A stretch of DNA of 64,000 nucleotides from Edaphobacter sp. 12200R-103 (GTDB taxonomy: Bacteria; Acidobacteriota; Terriglobia; Terriglobales; Acidobacteriaceae). Positions 7,163 to 16,530 of this stretch are shown piece by piece; positions within the stretch are counted from its first letter, which is position 1, and each line of letters starts with the position of its first letter. The notes under the pieces were generated by a model. The model searched no databases and had not been told where the DNA came from. It was given only the letters and a program-made list of their open reading frames with translations. The stretch is from positions 1-64,000 of the forward strand of contig NZ_CP048114.1 in the NCBI RefSeq assembly GCF_010093025.1, written 5' to 3'. The position numbers were made by a program, and so were the translations under genes.

Positions 7163-8281
7163 CTAATCCTGCCGCTGATCCTGCTGGAACAGACGCCGCC
7201 GTGCGCTCAACAGACCGATGGAGTGGGCGAGGTTCTGCGGCGTAATGATGCCGACGATCCGGTTTCCCTCGGTCACAGGGACAAGCTGAGCTCCCTTGCC
7301 TCCCATAATGCGCCGCAGTGTCTTGACGAGCGAGTCGTCGGGTTGCGCCACCTGGAAGGACTTGCTCATGACGCCCTGCACATAACCATTGCCCTCCGCC
7401 TGCAGGGCCTCAACGATTCCCTGGCGAGAGACCGCGCCTACAAGATTGCTTCCACGGACGACGGGGAAGACATCCTGAAGGGTGTGGACAGAACGCTGCA
7501 GAGCCTCCTCCAGCGTGTCCGAGGCTGACAGCGTACTGAAGTCCGTCAGCATGACGTCGCGCATCAGCACAGGGTCGTTATCGGAACTCAACAGGATGTT
7601 TGAATCGTCCATGTGAGCCCCGATAAAGACGAAGGCGCCGATCATGATCAGCCACATGTTGGGCAGGATGCAGCCTGCAATCGCCAGCAGAACTCCGATG
7701 ATCTGGCCCAGTCCAGCTGCAGCGCGCGAGCCCTTCAACAGGCCGTGGTTGCGGGCAAACTCCCCGCGAAAGATACGTCCGCCATCCAGCGGAGCCGCGG
7801 GTAGAAGATTCACCGCTGCAAGAAGAAGGTTGATCCATACAAGCGCGCGGATCAGATGCGCCGGCGTAAGCCAGGGACGCTCCATCAGGTTGATCTCGGG
7901 CGCGACGGTAAGAATGACGGCGGCGAGAAAGAGTCCAAAGAGGACGTTCGTGATAGGCCCAATCAACCCCAGCCTCTTTCCCACTTCGGGCGTCCCCGCA
8001 TGGTCGGTCGCCTCAGGAGTCGCATACTGCTGCAGGCCTCCAGTGGGAAGCAGAAGAACGCTGCGGAGATCCAGGTTGTACCACGCTGCTGCAATGGCAC
8101 GCGCAACCTCCCGCACGATGACGGCGAGCAGCAGGATCAGCCAGAGTCCGAATCCGCGCGTCCCGGTCGAGCCTGAGACCGAGGAGTAGCTGATGGCAAG
8201 GCCCAGCAACAGGAGGAAGAAGGTATGGATTCGTATTTCCACACCGAGAAGCCTGCCGATCGGAAAGGACCACGCGCGCAT
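7163..8281 (-). CDS. Site-2-protease-like membrane protein with CBS pair, zinc motif lost
   Basis: Membrane protein related to M50 (SpoIVFB-like) site-2 proteases: several hydrophobic segments, GPITNVLFGLFLA, a preserved LLPAAPLDGGRIFRG, then two CBS domains in the C-terminal half (from RDVMLTDFSTLS). The motif that should read HExxH is REVAR (residues 57-61 from this start), so both zinc histidines are replaced by Arg. It is therefore predicted to be inactive as a protease and perhaps to act as a regulator. Starts at 8290 and 8311 are also possible; 8281 was chosen because the protein then begins MRAWSFPIGRLLGVEI and avoids the ribosome site of divergent rsmD. An intact RseP is encoded at 38.6 kb. 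Confidence 0.85.
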   Translation of the reverse strand: MRAWSFPIGRLLGVEIRIHTFFLLLLGLAISYSSVSGSTGTRGFGLWLILLLAVIVREVARAIAAAWYNLDLRSVLLLPTGGLQQYATPEATDHAGTPEVGKRLGLIGPITNVLFGLFLAAVILTVAPEINLMERPWLTPAHLIRALVWINLLLAAVNLLPAAPLDGGRIFRGEFARNHGLLKGSRAAAGLGQIIGVLLAIAGCILPNMWLIMIGAFVFIGAHMDDSNILLSSDNDPVLMRDVMLTDFSTLSASDTLEEALQRSVHTLQDVFPVVRGSNLVGAVSRQGIVEALQAEGNGYVQGVMSKSFQVAQPDDSLVKTLRRIMGGKGAQLVPVTEGNRIVGIITPQNLAHSIGLLSARRRLFQQDQRQD

Positions 8282-8310
8282 GCTTATCATTGTATGCGCT
8301 GGCTTTTGCA

Positions 8311-8318
8311 AAGGGGTG
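8311..8318 (+). promoter_or_regulatory. Ribosome binding site deciding the GTG start of rsmD
   Basis: AAGGGGTG lies 5 bases before the GTG at 8323. It falls inside the longest possible frame of the divergent gene, which is why a downstream start was preferred for that gene. Confidence 0.6.
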
Positions 8319-8322
8319 ATAC

Positions 8323-8892
8323 GTGCGCGTTATTGCAGGAAGGTTCCGGTCTCGCCCTCTCAGCGCACCCAGGGGTCTGAAGACCCGCCCCACCAGCGAC
8401 CGGTTACGAGAGACGCTCTTCAATGTGCTCTCTCAAAGGATCGCGGGAGCACGCTTCGTCGATCTCTATGCAGGCTCCGGAGCCGTCGGGATTGAGGCGC
8501 TCAGCCGCGATGCCGAATTTGTCTGGTTTGCGGAGAGCGCTGCGCCTGCGATCAGGATCATTCGTGAGAACCTTGCATCGCTCGAGATCGCAGATGGCTA
8601 TCAGATCGAAGCCAAAGGCGCTATGCCGCTGTTGGATATGCTTGCGCGCACCAGTGCTACGGTTGATCTGATCTTTCTCGATCCGCCTTACGAGGAGGAG
8701 AAGGAGTATAGCCGGGTGCTCAACTACCTGGGGGAGAAAGGCGCGCGCATTCTCGCCGAAGATGCGCGCGTGATTGCAGAGCATCGCGCGAAGTCTGAGC
8801 TGGCGGAGAGCTATGGCGAGCTGGAGCGTGTCCGGGTGCTGAAACAGGGCGATGCGGCGCTTAGTTTTTATGCGAAAAAGCCGCAGGACTAG
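8323..8892 (+). CDS. rsmD: 16S rRNA (guanine-966-N2)-methyltransferase
   Basis: Methylates G966 of 16S rRNA. The 189-residue protein opens with MRVIAGRFRSRPL and RPTSDRLRETLFNVL, has the SAM site DLYAGSGAVGIEA (47-59) and the catalytic DPPY (120-123) typical of N6/N2 base methylases. GTG start at 8323. It is divergent from the site-2-protease-like gene with very close starts. Confidence 0.95.
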   Translation: MRVIAGRFRSRPLSAPRGLKTRPTSDRLRETLFNVLSQRIAGARFVDLYAGSGAVGIEALSRDAEFVWFAESAAPAIRIIRENLASLEIADGYQIEAKGAMPLLDMLARTSATVDLIFLDPPYEEEKEYSRVLNYLGEKGARILAEDARVIAEHRAKSELAESYGELERVRVLKQGDAALSFYAKKPQD

Positions 8893-8897
8893 GATGG

Positions 8898-8936
8898 TCG
8901 TCATTCTGAGCGAAGCGAAGAATCTCTGTATTTTGC
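8898..8936 (+). repeat. Dispersed repeat family A copy
   Basis: GTCGTCATTCTGAGCGAAGC then GAAGAATCTCTGTATTTTG, immediately after the rsmD stop codon. Confidence 0.8.
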
Positions 8937-9013
8937 CCATCGAGCCGATAATGCGTCGGGCAAACTAAGAGGATCTACACGTTCAAGCCACTGCATTCTT
9001 AGCGAGAACTGCT

Positions 9014-9601
9014 CTAAACGACTCCGCCGCCCTGATGCTTGCCGTTCCGGAGATCTACCGTAAAAGGCGCGTCCCGATCCGTGAACATGTTCCAGCCGGT
9101 TCCGTGCAGCGTATCGTCGTCGATTCCAGTGATGCGAATCCCCTCCCAGCTCAGCCGTTCGGTCTTCCATGCCTCGCCGCCGCCTCCCCATGCATAGAGA
9201 TTGTGAAAGCCCACAAATACGAGAAGGTTGTGCGATGGAACTGCGAGGATCTGGACTACGGGCTTTAACGGGACGTGCGTGGATCGCTCCGGATGCGCGA
9301 TGTCGATCACATACGCGTAGCCTCCTGCCACAGCACATAACTCATCCGGATTGGGACAGGCATACACGCCTGTCGGCATCGATGGATCGGTAAATCCGAG
9401 AGCGCAGGTCGCGAGAAACGATCCACCCGTTGCAGGCCGGACCATCAGCAGAAGCGCTCCGCGAGCCAGCGTGTCTTCTTCGCCCGCGACCTGTCTTGGG
9501 TAAGTGAACTGACGCGCCGGTGCGATCATGGGAGGTGCCTTGAGGATCTCAACAGACCACGTCTGCGGAAACGATGAGAGGGATGCTTCGAGGGTGCTCA
9601 T
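9014..9601 (-). CDS. Hypothetical protein downstream of metB
   Basis: 195 residues with no recognised domain and no signal peptide. Short beta-rich stretches such as YAYVIDIAHPE and NLLVFVGFHNLYAWGGG suggest a propeller-like or sandwich fold; this is only an impression. Its ATG overlaps the stop of the gamma-synthase gene by 4 bases, so it is probably translationally coupled and co-transcribed with thiL-metB. Confidence 0.7.
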   Translation of the reverse strand: MSTLEASLSSFPQTWSVEILKAPPMIAPARQFTYPRQVAGEEDTLARGALLLMVRPATGGSFLATCALGFTDPSMPTGVYACPNPDELCAVAGGYAYVIDIAHPERSTHVPLKPVVQILAVPSHNLLVFVGFHNLYAWGGGGEAWKTERLSWEGIRITGIDDDTLHGTGWNMFTDRDAPFTVDLRNGKHQGGGVV

Positions 9602-10719
9602 CGGGTCGCATCCAGTGCCTGAGAGATGTCCTCCAGCAGGTCTTCGATATCCTCACACCCTGCGCTGAGGCGGATGAATCCCGCCGCAATCTTGTCGCCT
9701 CCCCAGCGCGCGCGGCGCTCTGCCGACGAAGTTACGCCCCCAAAGCTGGTGGCGTCGCTGAGCAGTTGCGACTGCTTCATGAACGTCTCTGCCGCCGCCT
9801 TATCTCGCAGCACAAAGCTGAGGACCGGGCCGAAGAAGCGCATCTGCCTGCGCGCAATGTCATGACCGGGATGTGAAGGCAGACCGGGGTAGAGGACCTG
9901 TTCGACCTCGGAGCGGGTCAGCAGATACTCAGCGATACGTTGCGCATTCTGGCAGGCTCGCTCCAGCCGAAGCGGGAGTGTGGCAATCGAGCGCAGCGCA
10001 AGCCATGCCTCCATCGGCCCCAGGACGCCACCGGTCAGCGTGCGCCACTGGTCGATCTTCTGGCGCAGTTCAAGGTCACGCACAGCGACATGACCCACCA
10101 GGATGTCGCTGTGGCCCGTCATCGCCTTCGTATCGGAGGCGACCGAGAAGTCTGCTCCCAGTGCCAGCGGCAACTGGCCCAAGGGCGTCGGTGTCGTGTT
10201 ATCGACTGCTACCAGGGCGCCGGTGCGATGGGCAGCTTGGCACAATGCGGCGATATCGCAGACGTCCATCGTGGGGTTGCTGGGGGTCTCGATCCAGAGA
10301 AGCTTCGCTCCTTCAAGCTGCTCCGCCTGGGCGTTGTTCGCAGTGGGCGCCAGCCGTACCTCGACTCCCATCTTGGCGAAGTACTCCTGCGCCAGCACGC
10401 GCGCGGCAAAGTAGGCGTTGGAGGGAAGCACGACGGCATCGCCGGGCCGCAGGACCGCTCCGAAGACGGCCGAGCAGGCAGCCATGCCCGAGGCAAAGAC
10501 CAGCGCAGAGGCGCGATAGTCTTCGCTGGACTCCATCTGCCCAATCGCCTTTTCAAGATGCGTCCAGGTGGGGTTGTGCGAACGCGCATAGGTGTAGGGA
10601 ATCGATGCCGGATCGCCCGGCGCGTAGTAGGGCGCGGCAAAGACAGGTCCAGGGTGAAGAGGCTCTCCGGCAGCAGGCTTATTCAGAGTCGAACGGATGA
10701 CCTTGGTCGCTTCGCGCAT
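9598..10719 (-). CDS. metB: Cys/Met-metabolism PLP enzyme (cystathionine gamma-synthase/lyase family)
   Basis: Gamma-family PLP enzyme joining or cleaving cystathionine-type substrates. The 373-residue protein shows YTYARSHNPTWTHLEKAIG, the Tyr-Ser-Arg-Asn-Pro-type substrate region (45-60), DNTTPTPLGQLPLALGAD, and the PLP lysine at Lys198 in SDTKAMTGHSD (usually SxTKYxxGHSD). The slightly unusual lysine context leaves synthase versus lyase open. It sits 31 bases after thiL on the same strand. Confidence 0.8.
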   Translation of the reverse strand: MREATKVIRSTLNKPAAGEPLHPGPVFAAPYYAPGDPASIPYTYARSHNPTWTHLEKAIGQMESSEDYRASALVFASGMAACSAVFGAVLRPGDAVVLPSNAYFAARVLAQEYFAKMGVEVRLAPTANNAQAEQLEGAKLLWIETPSNPTMDVCDIAALCQAAHRTGALVAVDNTTPTPLGQLPLALGADFSVASDTKAMTGHSDILVGHVAVRDLELRQKIDQWRTLTGGVLGPMEAWLALRSIATLPLRLERACQNAQRIAEYLLTRSEVEQVLYPGLPSHPGHDIARRQMRFFGPVLSFVLRDKAAAETFMKQSQLLSDATSFGGVTSSAERRARWGGDKIAAGFIRLSAGCEDIEDLLEDISQALDATR

Positions 10720-10750
10720 GACTTCGATTGTACGAGGACCGTTTCAGCCG

Positions 10751-11782
10751 TCAGGAGTTGAAGTGCTCCCATCCAGCGGGTTTCACCTCGGTCATTTTTC
10801 CATCGGAATCGCAAAGTGAGATAAGCGGCCTTCTGCCGGTCTGCGGATGAAGGGTGCCAATGCGGGTGATCGGTACTCCCGCGATACTGGCCGGCACGCG
10901 AGTTCCCGGTCTCGCACTGAACAGCAGTTCATAGTCTTCTCCACCGTTCAGTGCAGCGTGAAGGGCCTCGTCGGGAGGAAGCTGTGCGGCAAGCGGATGC
11001 AGAGGAAGAACAGCAGCATCGATCTCCGCTCGAACCTGGGAAGCGCGGCAGAGGTGTGTGAGGTCTGTCGAGAGTCCGTCGCTCAGATCGATAGCCGCCG
11101 TCGCAAGTCTCCTGCGCAGCAGGGCGGACCCGACGCCGAGACGCGGCTGGGGGAAGAAGTGCGGATGGTCTCCGCTGGCTTTCGCTCGCGAACGGCGACC
11201 AGAGTGAAGCAGCGCCTTCAGTTCCGCATCAGCACCGCCGAGTGAGCCCGTCACGTAGAGGAAATTACCGGGGCACGCTCCGGAGCGGCGGAGAGAGCGG
11301 CCGATCGGGGCAGAGCCGATCAGGATGATGTCTGCCAGGATTAGGCCGCCGGAGGATTCCGACGTATCGCCACCGGCCAGCGGAGTGTCATATTGACGTG
11401 CCAGCGAGTCCATCCCGCTGAAGAACTCTGAGGTCCAGCGTCGGCCCTTTGCGCTCTTGAGCAGTTCAGATGGAAGAGCGAGAGAGAGAAACGCGGCCAT
11501 GGGCTTTGCCCCCATCGCGGCCAGGTCGCTCAGTCCTCGCGCCAGGCAGCGGTGACCTGCCGAGACGGCGGGATGCAGGTCTCGACGGAAGTGCCGGTTT
11601 TCGAGCGAGAAGTCGGTCGTAACCAGGATCTCGGATCCACGGGGCGGACGCAGGATGGCACAGTCGTCGCCGATCCCCAGGGCGACAGACCCTCTGTTTG
11701 CCGCAGCGGGTGGTGAAAATGTCCTGCGAATCTGCTCGATAAGCGCAAGCTCCCCGAGCTTTCCCGATCTGGTCCGCATCAT
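10751..11782 (-). CDS. thiL: Thiamine-monophosphate kinase
   Basis: Phosphorylates thiamine monophosphate to the pyrophosphate cofactor. About 343 residues. N-terminal GKLGELALIEQIRRTF, the metal/ATP motif GIGDDCAIL, TTDFSLENRHF, and later IDLSDGLSTDLTHLC and NGGEDYELLFS are all typical. The frame stays open far upstream, but similarity to ThiL begins at the tandem ATGs at 11782/11779, so the start is placed there; no strong ribosome site is seen. First gene of a thiL-metB-hypothetical run. Confidence 0.9.
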   Translation of the reverse strand: MMRTRSGKLGELALIEQIRRTFSPPAAANRGSVALGIGDDCAILRPPRGSEILVTTDFSLENRHFRRDLHPAVSAGHRCLARGLSDLAAMGAKPMAAFLSLALPSELLKSAKGRRWTSEFFSGMDSLARQYDTPLAGGDTSESSGGLILADIILIGSAPIGRSLRRSGACPGNFLYVTGSLGGADAELKALLHSGRRSRAKASGDHPHFFPQPRLGVGSALLRRRLATAAIDLSDGLSTDLTHLCRASQVRAEIDAAVLPLHPLAAQLPPDEALHAALNGGEDYELLFSARPGTRVPASIAGVPITRIGTLHPQTGRRPLISLCDSDGKMTEVKPAGWEHFNS

Positions 11783-12034
11783 TCTGAAGAGGATAAATGG
11801 ATGTTCTGGTAAGGATAGGGCACGATGTACCTGCAAAATTTTGCAGCGTGAGATGGCAGAAGCTGAGGAATTGGTTGCACCTCCAATCTTCTGTTTGTTA
11901 GGCTCAAGAGGTCGCTCAAGAGAGTCCGCGATTCCTGAATCCCGATTTGTGATCTTCATTTGCTGGCCGGTATTGGGGAAAAAAGTGGACTTTTCGTGCC
12001 GCAGTGCGGCCAGATTGCGAGCCTGGGTCGTGGA

Positions 12035-13135
12035 TTGAAGCTGAAAAAGCGCTACTACATCATGTTCGTGAGTCGCGATGAGGATGGCAGCCTGAACAAG
12101 GTTCCCGTTCCGCTGCATTATGCGTATCTCTTTATCGCGGCGGCTGTTATCGGGCTGTTTACGATTACCGGGCTGGCAGGGTCGTACTCGCGGATGCTGA
12201 TTAAAACCGCGAGATTCAATCAGTTGCGCCACGATCACAACACTCTGCAGAAGGACTACGCGAACCTTGAAGAGGCTGCGCATCAGAAGGACATCCAGGC
12301 CGCATCTCTGGGGTCGCTGGCAAGCGAAGTCTCGGCTCTCTATGGCCTGACAGCCAGCAAACTGGCGCTTCCCATGAGCAGGGTGACGGGCAAGGCCGCA
12401 CATCGTCGCGCCGCCGCAGTCGCCGATGCTGTTGCGAATGCGCCTCTTACGGAGACGGCGAGTCTGAATGACGACACGTACTACAAGTCGCTGGATGCCT
12501 TCTATTCGCTTCGTAACCAGGCCCTGAGCGGTGCTGCGGCAAGAGCGCTTACCGGGATGAGCCACCCGGGCTACAGTCCGGGCGCGAATCTTTTTGGAGG
12601 ATTGTCTCCTTTGAGTGTCGAAGCGGCTGCCTACGCCCCCACCCTGTGGCCGGTTATGGGGCCTATCACCAGCAGCTTCGGCCAGCGGGAAGATCCTGTG
12701 CTTGGCAACGGCGAAGGAGAGTTTCATAAGGGGTTGGATATCTCTGCTCCCGGTGGAACTCCGATCCGTGCGACCGCTGATGGTGTCGTGAGGTCTGCTC
12801 AAGTGCAAAATGGCTACGGACGTGAGGTGACCATCGACCACGGCCATGGTGTGGAGACACTCTATGGACACATGTCCAGTTTTGCGGTGATTGCTGGGCA
12901 GACGGTAACTCGTGGTGAGGTGATCGGTTACGTGGGACACAGCGGTCGTGTAAGCGGAGCGACAGGCAACCATGTCCATTATGAGGTTCGCATCCGCAAC
13001 ACTCCCGTCAATCCGCACAAGTACCTTCGGATGACGCTGGCACAACTGGGAGATACGGAGGGTACTTCGTCTGCTGTAGCGGCTGCGCCCGCGGGAGGCC
13101 CCGCCAAGGCAGCCAGTGCAGGGATGGACCGCTAG
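12035..13135 (+). CDS. Membrane-anchored M23 peptidoglycan endopeptidase
   Basis: LytM/M23 zinc endopeptidase acting on peptidoglycan cross-links. After a short cytoplasmic start (KLKKRYYIMFVSRDEDG) there is one membrane segment (YLFIAAAVIGLFTITGLAG), a helical periplasmic stretch, and a C-terminal M23 domain: EFHKGLDISAPGGTPI, YGREVTIDHGHGVETLYGH, and the HVHYEVR zinc motif. The TTG at 12035 is chosen because upstream sequence looks non-homologous; ATG 12062 is the alternative. A strong hairpin terminator follows. Confidence 0.85.
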   Translation: MKLKKRYYIMFVSRDEDGSLNKVPVPLHYAYLFIAAAVIGLFTITGLAGSYSRMLIKTARFNQLRHDHNTLQKDYANLEEAAHQKDIQAASLGSLASEVSALYGLTASKLALPMSRVTGKAAHRRAAAVADAVANAPLTETASLNDDTYYKSLDAFYSLRNQALSGAAARALTGMSHPGYSPGANLFGGLSPLSVEAAAYAPTLWPVMGPITSSFGQREDPVLGNGEGEFHKGLDISAPGGTPIRATADGVVRSAQVQNGYGREVTIDHGHGVETLYGHMSSFAVIAGQTVTRGEVIGYVGHSGRVSGATGNHVHYEVRIRNTPVNPHKYLRMTLAQLGDTEGTSSAVAAAPAGGPAKAASAGMDR

Positions 13136-13159
13136 CAGGATCGTCCGACACGCGTCCAG

Positions 13160-13184
13160 GAAGGCAGGCTTCGAGCCTGCCTTC
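13160..13184 (+). terminator. Terminator after the M23 peptidase gene
   Basis: GAAGGCAGGCT pairs perfectly with AGCCTGCCTTC across a 3-base TCG loop, followed by TTTCG. Confidence 0.8.
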
Positions 13185-13316
13185 TTTCGTCTCCAGCAAA
13201 AATGAAAAACCGCCGGTAAAAAGAGTTACAGTGATGACTTACGACGAACAACTCTCCGCGGACTCATGGCAGAGGATGTGCTGTCGGGATTTCAGACGGT
13301 AAGGAAGATATCCGCC

Positions 13317-14978
13317 ATGGTGAAGAACGGTCTGCGAGCCCTGTTGCTTATGGTTCTGCTGGGAGCCTCTACAGGGTATGGTGCGGCACAAGGGAAGGCG
13401 ATTGCAGGTGAGAACACGGATTTCACCAGCTCGTTGAACAAGCCGGGCCGGGACGAGTGGTTTCGCGATCAGGGCTTCGGTCTGTTCATTCATTGGAGCG
13501 TGGATAGTCAGCTCGGGACGACGATCAGTCATTCGCTCGTCGGAGCCTCTGACGACTACGTCAATCGCTTCTATAGCGATCTTCCCAAGACCTTCGACCC
13601 TACCCGGTTTGATCCGAATGACTGGGCGCGGCTGGCGCGGCTGGCCGGTGTGCGTTATGTGGTGTTTACCGCCAAACACCATTCGGGCTTCGCCATGTAC
13701 AACACCCGGACGACGCCATTCAACATCATGAACACGCCGTTCCATCGCGACATCACGGCTGAGATCCTGAAGGCCTTCAAGGCGCAGGGGATCGCACCGG
13801 GACTCTATTTTTCGCCCGACGACTTCTATTGGCTCCATCAGCACGGCAAGACGATTCAGCGGGGAATTGAAGATGTGCAGCCCAGCCACAACCCCGGCCT
13901 GCTGGACTACGACAGCGCCCAGCTCCGCGAGCTTCTGACCAGCTATGGCCCCATCGATGTGCTCTTCTTCGACGGCGAGGCGACCAGTCTCCGTCAGCTT
14001 GCCTGGAAGCTGCAGCCTGAGATCGTCGTGACGCGCGGAGCCATGCGCACCCCCGAACAGACCATTCCCGGGCAGGCCTTCGACGAGCCCTGGGAGGCCA
14101 ACGACACCATGGGGGATGCCTGGCAGTATCAGCCGCAGCTCGATCACTACAAGTCCGGCCACCAGCTGATCCGCTCTCTCGTTGAGACACGCGCCAAAGG
14201 CGGCAACCTGCTGCTGAACGTCGGCCCCAGGGCCAACGGCGAGCTGCCCATCGAGCAGGAGGGACGCCTGCGCGAGATCGCCCTCTGGATGTTCGTCAAC
14301 TCGGAGTGCATCTATGCGACCCGGCCATGGATCATCACCAACGAAGGCGATGTATGGTTCACGCGGAAAAAGGACGGAAGCGCGCTGTACGCTATCGTCG
14401 ATCCGGACATTCCCTGGAAGCGCGGCCAGTGGCAGGATGTTGTGCTGAAGTCGGTAAAAGCGACTCCTCAGACCGAGATCACTGTGCTCGGCGCAAATGG
14501 AAAGGTGCTCGAGTATTCGAATGTGGTTCCGAAGACCTCCTTCCAGATGGAGAGTGACGGCCTGCACATCCACACCATGAAGTCACAGCGGTTATTTGAT
14601 AAGACCGAATGGCCGAACCCTGTGGTCCTGCGGCTGACCCACGTGCAGCCGGCCCTGGTTCCGCCGCGGGTCCAGACTCTTGGCGATGAGTGGGACGCCT
14701 CCTCCGGCTCCTATACGCTCGACGGCGAGCTTCTGGAGATGGGAGATTCGAAGTCGCTCGAGGTTGGTTTTGAGTACCGTTCGATCGCGGGCGAGGACGT
14801 CCACTCCCGCTCGGCCCCATGGGTGGCCCTGCCTCCGCAGACGCTGACCCATCCGGGCAGATTTTCTGCCAGCCTGAACGGCCTCCCCACCTCCGGACGC
14901 TATGAGTTTAGGGCGGTCGTGCGGCATCCCCTGCTCTCGCTCTACGGAGCAGAAAAGGTCGTGCGGAAAGCACACTGA
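13317..14978 (+). CDS. Alpha-L-fucosidase, GH29
   Basis: Secreted glycosidase releasing alpha-L-fucose. ATG 13317 follows AAGGAAG and opens a good signal peptide (residues 2-26, ALLLMVLLGAS); an in-frame ATG at 13266 would add 17 residues without improving it. The catalytic barrel shows WFRDQGFGLFIHWSVDS, YVVFTAKHHSGFAMYNT, the nucleophile region IDVLFFDGEA, and KGGNLLLNVGPRANGE, all GH29 marks. A C-terminal beta region follows (KDGSALYAIVDPD onward). The gene stands alone, without a transporter or fucose-catabolic neighbour. Confidence 0.93.
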   Translation: MVKNGLRALLLMVLLGASTGYGAAQGKAIAGENTDFTSSLNKPGRDEWFRDQGFGLFIHWSVDSQLGTTISHSLVGASDDYVNRFYSDLPKTFDPTRFDPNDWARLARLAGVRYVVFTAKHHSGFAMYNTRTTPFNIMNTPFHRDITAEILKAFKAQGIAPGLYFSPDDFYWLHQHGKTIQRGIEDVQPSHNPGLLDYDSAQLRELLTSYGPIDVLFFDGEATSLRQLAWKLQPEIVVTRGAMRTPEQTIPGQAFDEPWEANDTMGDAWQYQPQLDHYKSGHQLIRSLVETRAKGGNLLLNVGPRANGELPIEQEGRLREIALWMFVNSECIYATRPWIITNEGDVWFTRKKDGSALYAIVDPDIPWKRGQWQDVVLKSVKATPQTEITVLGANGKVLEYSNVVPKTSFQMESDGLHIHTMKSQRLFDKTEWPNPVVLRLTHVQPALVPPRVQTLGDEWDASSGSYTLDGELLEMGDSKSLEVGFEYRSIAGEDVHSRSAPWVALPPQTLTHPGRFSASLNGLPTSGRYEFRAVVRHPLLSLYGAEKVVRKAH

Positions 14979-15251
14979 AGTGAAGGAGTACCCTCCAGGA
15001 GCCGATAGAGGAGCATAGCTGCAAATTTGTCCCGGGAGTGGAGACAAGCTATGTCTGGGGTTCGCAATTCCATCCAGCGCAGGCACCCGGAAGTATCCGG
15101 TTCTGCATCTTTCGTGCTAGTGGCAGGGGAGCATATCGATCCCTATAGTCAGAAGAGAGTCTTGAAAAGGCTCACCTCCTCTGACTACGGTTTTGCCTTG
15201 AACAAGATTCCCAGTGTCGCCAGTTGCGTTGTTTGCGGAGTGGAATCAACT

Positions 15252-16502
15252 ATGGGCGAAACATCCGCTTCCTTTCAGAAGGGCAGCTCGGAGTCCGAGG
15301 AATCAATCTCCCTCTCCCAGGTTCTTTCAGCGCTCTCGTTTGCCATCGAGCTGACAGACGGCGCCATGCACGGCCATTCCCTCCGCAGCTGTCTGCTGGG
15401 AATGCGAATCGCGACCGAGGCCGGTTTCAGCACAGAAGAGAAGAACAGTCTCTACTATGCGCTTTTGCTGAAGGACGTCGGCAACGAAGAGATCCTTGGG
15501 CTGCGCTGCGACCGGGGCGCCAGCATCGTCAGCAAGCTCGGAATGGGCTCATTGGCTGCCGATGCCATCAACAATCTCGAGGAGCACTGGGACGGATCGG
15601 GCACGCCCTACGGCCTGTGTGGAAGCGAGATTCCCCGGCTGGCAAGAGTTGCGGCCATCGCCCAGCACCTTGATATGTTTTCCATCGGCAGAAATTCCAG
15701 AATCGCGCTCGAAACCCTGCAGGAGTGGAGTGGAAGCTGGTTTGACCCGCAACTTGTAGATGTAGTGGTTGCTCTGGACGAGCGGAATGCCCTCTGGGAT
15801 GGATGCAGTGCCAGCCACAGCATCGAGGAGGCCCGCGCCCTGGTCCTCTCGCTCGACCCGCACCGGCGCCACCATCTGGACGACGATCAGATCGATCGGA
15901 TCTGCGAAGCGTTTGCGGAGATTGTCGACGCGAAGTCGCACTTCACCTTCCGTCACTCGATCGGCGTGGCAGAGACGGCACGCGGCATCGCCGAGGCTCT
16001 GCACCTCAGGCCCGATCGCATACGCCTGGTCTGGCGCGCGGCCCTTCTGCACGATCTTGGCAAGCTCAGTATCTCCAACAAGATTCTGGACAAGACCAGC
16101 AAGCTTACCGACGCGGAGTGGGATATCGTAAAGCAGCATCCTGGGCTTACCCGCAGAATCCTCGAGCAGATCGCTCCCTTCCAGGAGATCGCCATTGTCG
16201 CCGGAGAGCATCATGAGAAGCTCGATGGCAGCGGATATCCCAACCGGCTCACAGCGAAGGACCTTTCGCTGGAGTCGCGCATCATCGCTGTCGCTGACGT
16301 CTACAGTGCGCTCTCTGAGGATCGTCCCTATCGGGCCGGGCTTAACCTCTCACAGATTCTTCCCATTCTGAATGGCCTCGCCGGACGGCAGGTCGACAAA
16401 GACTGCGTTGAGGCTCTGCTGAGCTATCTGACGACCCATCGGCCGCTGGAGATGGATGCCCAGATGGCCGCGGCTGCACGCCTGACGCGATTCTGCGCCT
16501 GA
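15252..16502 (+). CDS. Tandem HD / HD-GYP protein, first HD degenerate
   Basis: Probable cyclic-di-GMP phosphodiesterase of the HD-GYP class. The C-terminal half is complete: ALLHDLGKLSISNKILDK, KQHPGLTRRIL, EHHEKLDGSGYPNRL and VADVYSALSEDRPYR. The N-terminal half looks like a decayed copy of the same fold: HGHSLRSCLLGMRIA, LLLKDVGNEEIL in place of the HD pair, and EHWDGSGTPYGL echoing HHE..DGSGYP. The N-terminal half may be structural or sensory. ATG 15252 is preferred because similarity begins there and GGAG lies 11 bases before it; in-frame ATGs at 15027 and 15051 exist. Confidence 0.85.
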   Translation: MGETSASFQKGSSESEESISLSQVLSALSFAIELTDGAMHGHSLRSCLLGMRIATEAGFSTEEKNSLYYALLLKDVGNEEILGLRCDRGASIVSKLGMGSLAADAINNLEEHWDGSGTPYGLCGSEIPRLARVAAIAQHLDMFSIGRNSRIALETLQEWSGSWFDPQLVDVVVALDERNALWDGCSASHSIEEARALVLSLDPHRRHHLDDDQIDRICEAFAEIVDAKSHFTFRHSIGVAETARGIAEALHLRPDRIRLVWRAALLHDLGKLSISNKILDKTSKLTDAEWDIVKQHPGLTRRILEQIAPFQEIAIVAGEHHEKLDGSGYPNRLTAKDLSLESRIIAVADVYSALSEDRPYRAGLNLSQILPILNGLAGRQVDKDCVEALLSYLTTHRPLEMDAQMAAAARLTRFCA

Positions 16503-16530
16503 GTACTGCCTCCTCCAACAGACCTTCGTT

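Noticed and set aside
11783..13045. Minus-strand frame continuous with thiL extending over 400 codons upstream
   Set aside because: It runs antisense to the M23 peptidase and shows no ThiL similarity; ThiL begins at the tandem ATGs near 11782.
13239..14573. Open frame of 444 codons on the minus strand
   Set aside because: Antisense to the GH29 fucosidase, which has full family motifs and a signal peptide.
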